Positions 14,868-24,506 of a stretch of 36,026 nucleotides of DNA are shown in pieces. Under the pieces are notes generated by a model, which had not been told where the DNA came from, ran no database searches, and saw only the letters and a program-made list of their open reading frames with translations. The DNA is from Chloroflexota bacterium (GTDB lineage: Bacteria > Chloroflexota > Dehalococcoidia > Bin125), in NCBI GenBank assembly GCA_028873865.1, contig JAPPNI010000040.1, positions 1 through 36,026 of the forward strand. The letters run 5' to 3'. Position 1 is the stretch's first letter. Every line of letters begins with the position of its first letter. Made by a program: the position numbers and the translations under genes.

Positions 14868-16124
14868 ATGGCAGGCTTCCAGCGCTCAGGCGTGACGACC
14901 ATCGTCAAGCGTCTCACCGAAGAACCACGGCGGCTAATCACCGTTTTCGGACCGAGGCAGACCGGGAAGACGACGATGGTTCGCCAGGCACTCGGCCAGA
15001 TTGACCTGACCTCACGCTACCTGTCCGTTGATGAGCCTGGGCCTCTCTTCGGTGGGTTTGCAGTCGGCGGGACGGCCGAGCAGACTAGTCTCGCGGAGGC
15101 TGTTCCCACCACCGAGTGGATTGCCTCGCAGTGGAGGGAGGCACGGCGCCTCGCCGAGCGAGAACCTCAGCAGTTCGTTTTGGTGTTCGACGAGATACAG
15201 AAGGTCCCCGATTGGTCGGAGGCAGTCAAGGGGTTGTGGGATGCCGATCGCCAGCAGAGAACCCGATTGCATGTCGTGTTGCTCGGGTCTGCTCCGCTCG
15301 TCATTCAGTCAGGATTGAGCGAGAGCCTCGCGGGACGATTCGAGTCGATCCTATCCAGACACTGGTCCTTGTCCGAGATGTCTGAGGCATTCGACTTCAA
15401 CCTTGACCAGTACGTGTACTTTGGCGGTTATCCGGGTGCTGCCGACCTCATTGAGCATGAAGAGCGCTGGCGCGACTACATATTGCGGGCCTTGATCGAG
15501 CCACATCTGGAACGCGACCTCCTCGCAATGACCAGAGTTGACAAGCCCTCGTTGCTCAAGAGGCTCTTTGAACTCGGTGCCTCGTACTCGGGACAGATCC
15601 TCTCGTACAACAAGATGCTGGGCCAACTCCAGGACGCTGGCAACACCACCACCTTGGCCAGATATCTGGATCTGTTGGCCGCAGCGGGCCTGCTGGCTGG
15701 CTTGCCAAAGTACTCCGGAAGCGCGCATCGTCGCCGCGGATCGAGTCCGAAACTCAACGTACTCAACACGGCGCTAATGTCAGCGACCTCCGGATACACC
15801 TTCCAGGAGGCCAGGGCTGACCGCACATTCTGGGGCAGGTTGGTCGAGAGCTGCGTCGGCGCTCACCTCATCAACACTGCCCCATCGAACTTGAGTGTGT
15901 CGTACTGGCGCGAGGCTTCTTTGGAAGTCGACTTTGTGATCAGAGCTGGTTCCAGGGTTCGGGCAGTCGAAGTCAAGAGCGGTCACGGCCAAGTGAGCGA
16001 CAACTCGCTGCGTGAGTTCGAGCGCCGATACAACGCCCCGCGGTCGCTGACAGTAGGTGAAGGAGGGATTCCCCTCAACGAATTCCTAGCGGCGCCGACT
16101 GACGAGTGGTTTCGGCTGCCATGA
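14868..16124 (+). CDS. DUF4143-type AAA ATPase, 418 aa
   Basis: The start at ATG 14868 was chosen over a longer frame because it is placed directly by the promoter and gives the usual N-terminus of the family. Walker A is GPRQTGKTT (residues 28-36) and Walker B is FVLVFDEIQKV, followed by the GSAPLV sensor segment and a GGYPGA motif before the second domain. The C-terminal DUF4143 region ends with EVDFVIRAGSRVRAVEVKSG, an Asp...Glu-x-Lys pattern resembling a PD-(D/E)XK nuclease core. Length is usual for the family. Members are common, often solitary, and of uncertain function. Here the TGA overlaps the ATG of the NACHT gene (ATGA), so the two are translationally coupled and probably act together. 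Confidence 0.85.
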   Translation: MAGFQRSGVTTIVKRLTEEPRRLITVFGPRQTGKTTMVRQALGQIDLTSRYLSVDEPGPLFGGFAVGGTAEQTSLAEAVPTTEWIASQWREARRLAEREPQQFVLVFDEIQKVPDWSEAVKGLWDADRQQRTRLHVVLLGSAPLVIQSGLSESLAGRFESILSRHWSLSEMSEAFDFNLDQYVYFGGYPGAADLIEHEERWRDYILRALIEPHLERDLLAMTRVDKPSLLKRLFELGASYSGQILSYNKMLGQLQDAGNTTTLARYLDLLAAAGLLAGLPKYSGSAHRRRGSSPKLNVLNTALMSATSGYTFQEARADRTFWGRLVESCVGAHLINTAPSNLSVSYWREASLEVDFVIRAGSRVRAVEVKSGHGQVSDNSLREFERRYNAPRSLTVGEGGIPLNEFLAAPTDEWFRLP

Positions 16125-19100
16125 CGGCCATCATCGATCGCACATTCACGGAAGCTCGGAGAGATGAGGGACAGGGCAAGGTCGTCCTCGAGACGGGGCA
16201 GCTCAAAGACCTTCGATCCGCGTCCGCCTACGTGCTCCTGGGTGACCCTGGTCTTGGCAAGTCAACCGCATTCGAAAGTGAGTGTCTTGCTCTGCGCGAA
16301 GAAGCGGTCCTGATCGACGCGCGCGATTTCCTCGCGGCCGACTTGGAGAGTCGCGGGGAATGGCGCACCAAGACACTCTTCATCGATGGGCTCGACGAAG
16401 TCAGGGTTGGGTCCGCTGATGCCCGATCGGCGCTTGACGAGATTCGCCGGCGCCTCGACGCGCTTCGCCGACCGAGGTTCCGGATCTCTTGCCGTCAGGC
16501 GGATTGGCTCGGTGACAACGATCGAGATCGTCTGGAGTGTGTGAGTCCCGACTCGACGGTCAGGGTCGTCCGGCTTGACCCGTTGTCCGACGCCGACATT
16601 GAGCGAGTACTCGAGGCACACCTGTCTGTCGGCGATCCCGAAGCGTTCATTGCTGCGGCCAACCGGCAAGGAATCGGCGCCCTCTTGGCGAACCCGCAGA
16701 CACTCACGATGCTCGCCGAGGTCGTCGGTGGCGGCGAACGGTGGCCCAAGAGCCGCCGCGACACGTTTGAGATGGCCTCCTTGATGATGGCGAGGGAGGT
16801 GAACGAGGAACACTCCATCGCTGGCAGTCAGCCGCCTGTCGAGCGACTACTGGATGCAGCCGGTTTTCTCTGCGCCGTTCAGCTGATCACATCGGCCGCC
16901 GGATTCCGGATCCACAGTCACCAAACGGACTCTGACTGTATCGCGTTAGGCGACCTTGACTCCGACCAACGAGTACTTCTCCATGCTGCGTTGTCCTCTC
17001 GCCTATTCCGGGGCACAACCAAGGACCGCATCGAGCCGGTTCACCGGCACGTTGGAGAGTTCTTGGCTGCTCGGTTCCTGGCCCAGCGAATCAAAGACGG
17101 GCTGCCGGTTAGGCGCGTGCTGTCGCTCATCAGTGGCTTCGATGCGATCGTTGTTTCCTCGATGAAGGGGTTGTCCGGCTGGCTGGCGGCATTCAGCAGT
17201 CAGGCCCGTCAACTGCTGATCGAGCGAGATCCCATCGGTGTCGCCTTGTACGGCGACTTGTACGACTACACCCGAGTCGAGAAGAGCCGTCTCCTCAAGA
17301 CGCTAGGAAGCAGAGAAGTCCTTCTCCCGCTGAGGCGCGTAACGGACTTCTCCGAACTCTCTGCCTCGTTGTCGTCGATCGCGACGTCCGAAATGGAACC
17401 AGCGATCACTGAGGCTCTATTGGATCCAGCTCGCGACGAGGACCAGCAGGGCATGGTGCAGTTCGTTCTGAACATACTTGGACACGGCGCTCCGCTGCCA
17501 AATCTCAGAACAATGCTGCTCTCCATCGTGCGCGACGAGAGCCGATGGCCGTGGGTTAGATCGACCGCCTTGGATGCGTCGATTGCAATGACGTCATCCG
17601 CTTCAAGACCCCAGGATCTAGTCGACCTGTTGGAGGACATTTGTGCCGGCGCCGTCACCGACTGGAAAGGCCAGCTGAGAGGAATCCTGCTCACTTCCCT
17701 GTATCCCAGGCACCTCCCCGCAGCCTGCCTATGGGACTACCTTGAAGACCGCGTCGGTCAACGTTTCGTGGGTCGCGAGATTATGTTCTGGCGTCGGTAT
17801 CTGTTGGAGCAGTCTTCTGATGATGACGTGGCGATACTCCTTGATAGCTTGGCCTCTCGCGTAGCAGAGATACAATCGGTACTGTCTTCACACTTGGTGG
17901 ACCAACTTCCGGTACATCTCCTTGCGCGGGCACTGAAGACACACGGCGATGATGTTTCTCTGGATCGATTGTGCAGTTGGCTGCGGTCGGCTGTCATCCG
18001 GGTCAGGACAGGCGTTTCCCTTGGTGACGACGCCCACGCATTTGTCCGCGAGTGGCTTGAGGGGCATCCCGAGGTCCAGAAGGCAGTAATCCTTCACACC
18101 TTGGAAGCTCACTACAATCAAGGCCGCACGTACCGACTCAACATGGACCTCAGGGGACTGATTCATGGGAGTCAGCTTCCACCCGACTTTGCGGTATGGT
18201 GCCTGGAACAGTCTGTCCGCTTGGCGCCACAGATGCGAAGCGCATCCGAGTTTCTCTTTGACCAGGCGTTCCAGAGCAATCGGAATGGCGCCATACCGAT
18301 CGATGAACTGAGGGACCGAATCGCAGGTGTCACGGTGTTGGAGGAGCGACTCGCCGCTTCGCTCAAGCCAGATCCACAAACAGACTGGCAGAGAATCGAC
18401 GACGAACAGCGAGCGATGCGGGAAGCGAAGCACGAGGAGGAGCGCCGAGAGGGCATCGAGTACGTTCGCGGGAACGCGGATGCGCTCCGTAAGAATCAAG
18501 CTCCGCTTTCGCTGCTTCACAACCTGGGTCAGATCTACTTCGAGCATCCGGTTTCTGAGCATCCGGCCGAGGAGCCACTTGTCAGGATCACTGAAGCTCT
18601 AGGAGCCGACACAGATCTGGTCGAGGCGGCGATCTCAGGCCTTGTCGGCTCAGTATGGAGGGACGACCTGCCTGATCTCGATGAGATCGTCCGCCTTAGT
18701 CAGCAGTCTCGTATCCACTTTCTCGCCCTACCGGTGCAGGCGGGCGTCGAAATCCTCTACCGGAACGATCCGACCCTTGTGCTGAAACTGAGTCAGACAC
18801 AGATTCAGACCGTGCTCGGCTTCTACTACTGCACTCCTGGCGGATTCTTGCACAACCCCGCGTGGCATGCGGATTGGATTGCTCTCAGGCCGGAGGTGGT
18901 GGCGAACGCTGCTACCAAGACGGCGCTCTCCGCAATCCGCCACAAAGATAGTACTTCGATGGCGCTCGACGCTGTGATTCAGCTCGACTCGTGCCCGCGA
19001 CTCAAGCACGATGCGTTGCTAGAAATCCTCGCTGGCTTTCCGCCTCGAGCCAGTCTTCAGGAACTGCGGACGCTGGACATCCTACTCCGCAATGCCCTTG

Positions 19101-20191
19101 ACCATGACGATAGGTCGGCGTTACTCGATGTCATCGAGTCAAAGCTCTCGCGAAAGAGCTTGGGAGTGGCGCAAGGGGTTCACTGGTTGGCCGCAGGCCT
19201 CATCGCTGCTCCTAGTGAGTACACCGAGCGAGTAGCCCAGTACGTCGGCGGACATCAGCGGTGTGCGAGACACCTTGCCTCTTTCTTCGATCGCTTCGAT
19301 GTTCTCCCAGGGAGTGACCTTGAAACACACATCCCGTCATTGCAGCTTCTGATAGAGCTAGTCGGAAGCTCGTTCGCTCCAGATGAGCCGGACACCGCGG
19401 GCGCGTCGGGCTTCAAGGCTCTTGAGAGGAGAGTGCCACCGATGGTGATGCAGTTAATTCAGCGACTTGCGTCATTGCCGGACCTAGAAGCGAGGCTGGC
19501 CCTGCAGTCATTGCATTCCAATACCGACCTTGTGCCTTGGCAGGGACGATTGGCCCAAGCCTGTATCGAGCAACGCATCGTACACCGCGAAGCCACTTAC
19601 GCTCACCCTGACCTTCAGGAGTGTCTCCGCTCCTTGAACAACCAAGAACCTGCGAACGCCGGAGATCTCGCGGCGCTCGTGCTCGACCGACTTGAAGAGC
19701 TCGGCCGCGCGATTCGCACTAGCAACGCAAACGGATGGCGGCAGTACTGGAACGAAGACTCCCATGGCCGGCCTGAGCGACCGAAGCCGGAGGATTCATG
19801 CAGAGACGCTCTCCTTAGCCATTTGCGCAACCAGATGCCGCAAGGTGTGGACTGTCAACCGGAGGGCCAATACGCAGGCAACAGCCGCTCGGACATCCGC
19901 GTCTCCGCCGGTGGATGCAATGTTCCCGTGGAGATCAAGAAGATCTCGCATCGTGATCTGTGGAGTGCTCTGCGAGACCAGCTGATAGCCAAGTATGCGC
20001 GTGATCCCGACGCTTCCGGTTACGGGATCTACCTGGTGTTCTGGTTTGATGGGGTCGACATGGCGGCAGCTCCGGTAGGCAAGCGGCCAAGGACTCCAGG
20101 CGAACTGCAGGCTCGTCTGGAAGAGAGCCTCACAGCAGAGGAAGCACTCAAAGTCTCAGTCTTCGTCCTGGACGTGAGTCCAGGGGTATAG
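16121..20191 (+). CDS. NACHT-like STAND NTPase with C-terminal PD-(D/E)XK-like nuclease domain, 1356 aa
   Basis: The start ATG 16121 lies in the ATGA overlap with the ATPase gene. The NTPase has Walker A GDPGLGKST (41-49), Walker B LFIDGLDEV (86-94), an RISCRQADW sensor-like block (121-129), LLANPQTLTMLAEV, and HRHVGEFLAARFLA at about 308-321, a winged-helix signature of NACHT proteins. Residues from about 330 to 1150 are helical with repeated Leu-rich segments, likely an ARM/TPR-like sensor array (inference). The C-terminus has SDIRV (Asp1258), VPVEIKK (Glu1271, Lys1273) and a DLWSALRDQLIAKYARDP helix, fitting a PD-(D/E)XK nuclease. STAND NTPases of this size commonly detect phage and trigger an effector; here the effector would be the C-terminal nuclease rather than an N-terminal one as in many Avs proteins. 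Confidence 0.8.
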   Translation: MTAIIDRTFTEARRDEGQGKVVLETGQLKDLRSASAYVLLGDPGLGKSTAFESECLALREEAVLIDARDFLAADLESRGEWRTKTLFIDGLDEVRVGSADARSALDEIRRRLDALRRPRFRISCRQADWLGDNDRDRLECVSPDSTVRVVRLDPLSDADIERVLEAHLSVGDPEAFIAAANRQGIGALLANPQTLTMLAEVVGGGERWPKSRRDTFEMASLMMAREVNEEHSIAGSQPPVERLLDAAGFLCAVQLITSAAGFRIHSHQTDSDCIALGDLDSDQRVLLHAALSSRLFRGTTKDRIEPVHRHVGEFLAARFLAQRIKDGLPVRRVLSLISGFDAIVVSSMKGLSGWLAAFSSQARQLLIERDPIGVALYGDLYDYTRVEKSRLLKTLGSREVLLPLRRVTDFSELSASLSSIATSEMEPAITEALLDPARDEDQQGMVQFVLNILGHGAPLPNLRTMLLSIVRDESRWPWVRSTALDASIAMTSSASRPQDLVDLLEDICAGAVTDWKGQLRGILLTSLYPRHLPAACLWDYLEDRVGQRFVGREIMFWRRYLLEQSSDDDVAILLDSLASRVAEIQSVLSSHLVDQLPVHLLARALKTHGDDVSLDRLCSWLRSAVIRVRTGVSLGDDAHAFVREWLEGHPEVQKAVILHTLEAHYNQGRTYRLNMDLRGLIHGSQLPPDFAVWCLEQSVRLAPQMRSASEFLFDQAFQSNRNGAIPIDELRDRIAGVTVLEERLAASLKPDPQTDWQRIDDEQRAMREAKHEEERREGIEYVRGNADALRKNQAPLSLLHNLGQIYFEHPVSEHPAEEPLVRITEALGADTDLVEAAISGLVGSVWRDDLPDLDEIVRLSQQSRIHFLALPVQAGVEILYRNDPTLVLKLSQTQIQTVLGFYYCTPGGFLHNPAWHADWIALRPEVVANAATKTALSAIRHKDSTSMALDAVIQLDSCPRLKHDALLEILAGFPPRASLQELRTLDILLRNALDHDDRSALLDVIESKLSRKSLGVAQGVHWLAAGLIAAPSEYTERVAQYVGGHQRCARHLASFFDRFDVLPGSDLETHIPSLQLLIELVGSSFAPDEPDTAGASGFKALERRVPPMVMQLIQRLASLPDLEARLALQSLHSNTDLVPWQGRLAQACIEQRIVHREATYAHPDLQECLRSLNNQEPANAGDLAALVLDRLEELGRAIRTSNANGWRQYWNEDSHGRPERPKPEDSCRDALLSHLRNQMPQGVDCQPEGQYAGNSRSDIRVSAGGCNVPVEIKKISHRDLWSALRDQLIAKYARDPDASGYGIYLVFWFDGVDMAAAPVGKRPRTPGELQARLEESLTAEEALKVSVFVLDVSPGV

Positions 20192-20274
20192 TCAGCCCGT
20201 CCGACGCTGCTCGCTGAACTGGGCCATATGCGCCGTAACCGTGCGTGCACACTCCAAGAGGGTTGCTGCCGTGT

Positions 20275-23127
20275 TCACAGGCGGCGATTTGAGATGACCG
20301 GCTCCGAGGCCAATAGGCGACGCAGGGGGAGTAAGTCGGGAACGTCGAGGATTTCGCCGAGGCCGTCGTCGAGCCTGACGCGGGTTGGGCAATCGACCAT
20401 GGCGGGGAGGCGTTCGAAGCTGGCGTCGGCGAGTTGGTCGAAGAGGTCGGACAGGGCGGCGAGATGGTCATCGGTGAGCTGTCGGACGTCGAGTACAGGG
20501 AGTCGCTTGAGATCTGCCTTCTTGAACGAAACCCATCCTCCCTCGGTCGTGGTGCGTCTTGCCAACAGCGTGAGGATGCCCACACTGCTGTTCAGCCAAA
20601 CGGCGAGTGCCTTGTCGTGTTGTTCAGTGACCGTCTTCACCGGCCAAAACACATTCGACAGCACCACGCGATCGGCGCACACGGCCGCGATTCGTGAGGT
20701 GTTCAAGCGTAGCCGTTCTGCGATCAGGAGACGCCCAGCCATACTCCAGAGGCGCTCTCCGTAGCCGGGCTTCTGGCCGCCTCTCGGTCTTGGAAGCGAC
20801 GACAGATATCGATCCGGTTCGCACGTCATCGAGATGCGATCATCTGCTTCATGTCCCTCGACCATCGGGTACGCGGTCACAGAGTCCGTGCGGTCGAAAC
20901 CATCGACTAGTCGGCGACGATCAGGTCCGATCTCCCCAACCTCTCCCAGTCGGCAAAGTTCTACAACTGTGGCTCCGTTGCCGGGTACCCACAACTCGCC
21001 ATCATTGAGGAGTCGTACGGCGCTGCGGGTGAGATCGGCCCGCGCGAACTGGACTCCGGACCACTTACCGCCGTTGAGCCTTGCCTCCGGCATTGACAAG
21101 GCTTCTCCCATGTGCCGACCGTCAACTGTCAGCAGCGTGGAGCCGGGATCTTCGAAGTTGGCCGGCGTTGCGCTTGCGATCGCGTCGGCGAGTCTTCCAG
21201 CTTCAAAGACGCTGGTAGAGTTGCGCCAAAGGTTGATGAACATGGTCCGATGATCGCCGGTGCCATTTGGTTGATCTCTGTGCGTGGCGATCAACAGAGC
21301 CTCGGACAGGTCGGTGCTATCTGAGAAATTCCAGCGCTCCGGGTCGTGCGAAACGATCACGGTGTCGAGCCTGAAGTCGCGCTCGATCAAAGCTCGGGTC
21401 TGAGCCCAGGACGGGCCGGTGCAGACAGTTGCAGGCAGGACCAGGGCAATGCGCCCTTCACCGGGCCGCAGCTTAGGCGCGGCGGCGGCGACGAAGGCCG
21501 CGCCGAGGCCGGCCGTGGCAGTGGCCTGCCTCGACCTGAGCCGCCGGGACAGCTCCTCTTGCATCCGGCGTCGCTCGTCTCTGGGCAGGCTTCCGAACAG
21601 AAGATTGCCGCCGACGGAGCGGGTGAATGGCGGGTTCATGATCGCGAGATCGAGTTCGGGCAGCCGGGCGGTGACGCCAGCCTCCACGCCCTGAGGACCC
21701 TCTCCGGAAAGCCGTTCGGCTCCCTGCGGCGCGACCCCAGGAGAGAGGGCGAACTGCACGGGCACTTCGTCCTGGCCGAGGAAGTCGAGCGAGCCGAGCG
21801 CAGCCTTGCCGTCCTCCGCGCCGTAGTCCATGACGTAGAGGTTCATGCGATCGAACTCGATCTGCGGATTGAGCATGGCGAGGCTGGTGGCGGCGAAGTG
21901 GATGGCGGAGAGCTGGACGTCGTAGCCGTGCAGCGCCTGCTCGACCATCGCCTTGTGCAGCTCAGAGGCCTGCGTGCCGCCAGCGGCCTCGTGGCGGCGC
22001 TCGGCCTCGGCAGCGACGGCCATGAGCAGGGTCCCCGTGCCGCAGGCGAGGTCGGCGACGGTGAGCGAAGCGGGGAACTCGTGGTCGGCCCAATCAACGT
22101 TGGGCGGCCAGTCCTCGAAGACGAGCCGAGCCAGCAGGGTCGCGGCGGGGACGGAGGTGTAGTAGGCGCCGGTGAACTTGGCGTCAGAGAGCAGAGTGTG
22201 GAAGAGACGCCCGGAGAGATCGTGTCCTTCGACGAGGCGGGTTTGCTCGACAACGCGCAGCAGCGGCCGCAGCACCAGACGCGGGATCGGCCGGGGAGCG
22301 TAGCCGAGAACCTTGACCAGCTCGGCGGCCAGTTCGAACACCGGCACGTAGTCAATCTCGGCGCAGATGCCGCGCCAGGCGGTTTCGAGCGTCGAGGTAT
22401 CATCCACTGTCACCTCGTTGAGCGAGGGCACGTCATCTCGGATGCCAGCCAAGCGGTCCTGGAAGGCGAGGGCGTTGAACAGGACCAAACAGGCAATTCG
22501 CTGCGCGGCGGCTTTGTCCTGCTCGTCGTCGGTCTCGGCGATCGCCTCCGCGATCAGTCGCGCCACGCGAGCGTGCTTGCGCAGTTCTGATGCCGCCACA
22601 TCCAGGGCGTAGCCGATCGCGCCGGCCGCGGCGACTACCCGGTCAACTCCTTCCAGCTCGAGCGGCAGCAGCCGCAGCTGTTCGGCGAACTGATCGACCG
22701 TCCCCTCGTGAACCGGTGGGTCCGCGAATGCCTGTACGCGGGAACTGTGGACGAACCACTCCAGATTTGGCGTGTGCGCCAACTCGTCGAGGATGTCGTC
22801 GGCTTGCTTCAGCCAGTCGGGATACAGCACGCCGACACGAGCCGCAGCCTCAGGAAACCTGACCATCCGCCGGTCTAGCTGAGCGTCGAGCTCGGCCCGA
22901 CCGTCTTCCCACTTACACTCGATCAGGACGACATCTCCAGAAGGTAGCTCGATTCGGATGTCAGGCGCGTCGCCGCGGCTGCGCCGCTCGGCCCGGGCCC
23001 GAACACCGCGGTCGCGAAGCAGCTGCCCCAACAACACGTTGACCGCTTCCTCTCGCGCGGTCTCACCTGCTCGCTCGATCGAAGATTGGGCGTCAGTCAT
23101 GCGCTCAGTGTCGCACAGGATGCACAT
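20275..23127 (-). CDS. single-chain restriction-modification enzyme (nuclease plus N6-adenine methylase), 950 aa
   Basis: ATG 23127 has GAGG about six bases upstream; ATG 23100 (MTDAQSS) is an alternative. The N-terminal domain has PDIRIE (Asp56) and LIECKW (Glu70, Lys72), a PD-(D/E)XK nuclease core. A helical linker leads to the methylase: GAYYTS at 320, the S-adenosylmethionine motif ADLACGTGTLL (358-368) and the catalytic NPPF (498-501) of N6-adenine enzymes. The C-terminal 350 residues, with SFKKADLKRLPVLD, resemble the target-recognition and spacer region of type IIG or type I systems. One chain carrying all functions suggests type IIG. It converges on the NACHT gene with an 83-bp gap and no clear terminator. 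Confidence 0.8.
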   Translation of the reverse strand: MCILCDTERMTDAQSSIERAGETAREEAVNVLLGQLLRDRGVRARAERRSRGDAPDIRIELPSGDVVLIECKWEDGRAELDAQLDRRMVRFPEAAARVGVLYPDWLKQADDILDELAHTPNLEWFVHSSRVQAFADPPVHEGTVDQFAEQLRLLPLELEGVDRVVAAAGAIGYALDVAASELRKHARVARLIAEAIAETDDEQDKAAAQRIACLVLFNALAFQDRLAGIRDDVPSLNEVTVDDTSTLETAWRGICAEIDYVPVFELAAELVKVLGYAPRPIPRLVLRPLLRVVEQTRLVEGHDLSGRLFHTLLSDAKFTGAYYTSVPAATLLARLVFEDWPPNVDWADHEFPASLTVADLACGTGTLLMAVAAEAERRHEAAGGTQASELHKAMVEQALHGYDVQLSAIHFAATSLAMLNPQIEFDRMNLYVMDYGAEDGKAALGSLDFLGQDEVPVQFALSPGVAPQGAERLSGEGPQGVEAGVTARLPELDLAIMNPPFTRSVGGNLLFGSLPRDERRRMQEELSRRLRSRQATATAGLGAAFVAAAAPKLRPGEGRIALVLPATVCTGPSWAQTRALIERDFRLDTVIVSHDPERWNFSDSTDLSEALLIATHRDQPNGTGDHRTMFINLWRNSTSVFEAGRLADAIASATPANFEDPGSTLLTVDGRHMGEALSMPEARLNGGKWSGVQFARADLTRSAVRLLNDGELWVPGNGATVVELCRLGEVGEIGPDRRRLVDGFDRTDSVTAYPMVEGHEADDRISMTCEPDRYLSSLPRPRGGQKPGYGERLWSMAGRLLIAERLRLNTSRIAAVCADRVVLSNVFWPVKTVTEQHDKALAVWLNSSVGILTLLARRTTTEGGWVSFKKADLKRLPVLDVRQLTDDHLAALSDLFDQLADASFERLPAMVDCPTRVRLDDGLGEILDVPDLLPLRRLLASEPVISNRRL

Positions 23128-23399
23128 GCGGACCTCGTTGTTTCCGTCGGCGGCTGTGCGCATCTGTTGAAGCTCCTGGCCGAGGTGCACCAGGCGGTGT
23201 GTCACACACAAACTGCCAACGTCCAATGGCAGCGATTGGATTGCAATGGCGTACCATCAGAGAACATAGCGGGGGCACCGCTGAATGCAGGATGTGCGGC
23301 AGCAGAGGCAGGGTTGATACCGAGCGGAGAGTTCACGGCTTGGTCTCTAGCGGCCATTGGCTCCTAGTAGGGCGGGCCGGATAGAGCTTGGGGGAAGAG

Positions 23400-24275
23400 G
23401 TGGCGAAACGAAGAACCAAACGCCCATTGCCGACTAGGCTCAGCGCCGCCCAGAAGGTGGCGCAGGTGGCGCTCGGCGCGGGGGCGTTCACGTCTGCTCT
23501 GGCGGGTTCGCCAGAGTTGATCGTGACCCTTGAGGATTTGTTTCCGCCCGGGGTCGTCGAAGGAGAAACAGACCTAACCGCGCTTCATCAACCGGGCGAC
23601 GATTGGAAGCCGCCGCTGACCGTTTTTCAGCGGCAAGCCTTACTCCTGTTGGACAGGTTGACAGGCACCAGCGGAATCGGAGTGGACTGGAGCCGGGTTG
23701 ACCCGGCCAGCATCAGTGTCCCTCCTTCGGACTTTCACTTTCGCTCCGGCACAGTGCTAGAGGCGCTCAACGAGTACATGCTGTGGACGGGGTTGTTGGT
23801 ATCTGAGGGTCGTGTCGGCAAGTTGTATGCGCTAAACCCCAATGTCTACGAGAGCAATAGGCTCCCGTGGCGCGCGGTCTTCAATCTCAAGGGCATGTCT
23901 TCGCAGTTGCTGGTCCAGGGGGCAAGCGAAGGCTGGCACCCGGCAATGGTGTCTGGATTCAGCTACGAGTCGCTCGATCACGTGTCCATAGAGACACCTC
24001 TTGAGCACATCGACTATGAGCACCTCTCCAACGTCAGTGGGTTCCTGTTGGAACTTGAGATTGGTGATGTGGTCGACTTCTCGGGATCGAGTGTCGAAGG
24101 CAGACCCACCTTGGCTGGCCACTATCAGATGACCGGCAAGGAGTTCAACTTCCGAGGTCCTGCGAACCCTCTAGGCGAGCAGCATCTGCAAACCCTGCAC
24201 TTTACGTCCGTCCGGAGAATGCAAGAGATGCTGGGTCACCGTGGAGCGAGCGCCGATGCCCAGCCCCACGCTTGA
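23400..24275 (+). CDS. unknown protein, 291 aa, divergent from the restriction-modification gene
   Basis: GTG 23400 with GGGGGA a few bases upstream is preferred; an in-frame TTG at 23388 is possible. The product is soluble with a basic N-terminus (AKRRTKRPLPTRLSAAQKVA). Recognisable-looking stretches are LTVFQRQALLLLDRLTG, SVPPSDFHFRSGTVLEALNE and EIGDVVDFSGSSVEG, but I cannot place them in a family. No transmembrane helix or signal peptide is seen. Divergent placement from the methylase, on the island side of the IS-A copy, makes a defence-associated role possible, not shown. Confidence 0.65.
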   Translation: MAKRRTKRPLPTRLSAAQKVAQVALGAGAFTSALAGSPELIVTLEDLFPPGVVEGETDLTALHQPGDDWKPPLTVFQRQALLLLDRLTGTSGIGVDWSRVDPASISVPPSDFHFRSGTVLEALNEYMLWTGLLVSEGRVGKLYALNPNVYESNRLPWRAVFNLKGMSSQLLVQGASEGWHPAMVSGFSYESLDHVSIETPLEHIDYEHLSNVSGFLLELEIGDVVDFSGSSVEGRPTLAGHYQMTGKEFNFRGPANPLGEQHLQTLHFTSVRRMQEMLGHRGASADAQPHA

Positions 24276-24506
24276 CCTTTCGCCACTGAAGAGGAGCAAC
24301 CCGGCCACTCACCGATTCCCTGGAGCGAGGCGGCCGAGCACGCTGAAACGGGCTGAGCATGCGTGGCTCCTCACGACGAGTTGCGACCAACTGACTATTG
24401 CGTCACCGGGCAGGACGACACGGTCAGGGTGTCGTTCGCCAGGGTCTTTGGGCCAGTCGTAGCCAGAGTCATTGGGCCATGTTGGAGGCCGGTAGATGGT
24501 TAGATA

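Noticed and set aside
21346..22590. A 414-codon plus-strand frame opposite the methylase gene
   Set aside because: The opposite strand carries clear methylase and nuclease motifs; this frame is Gly/Val/Glu-rich shadow sequence.
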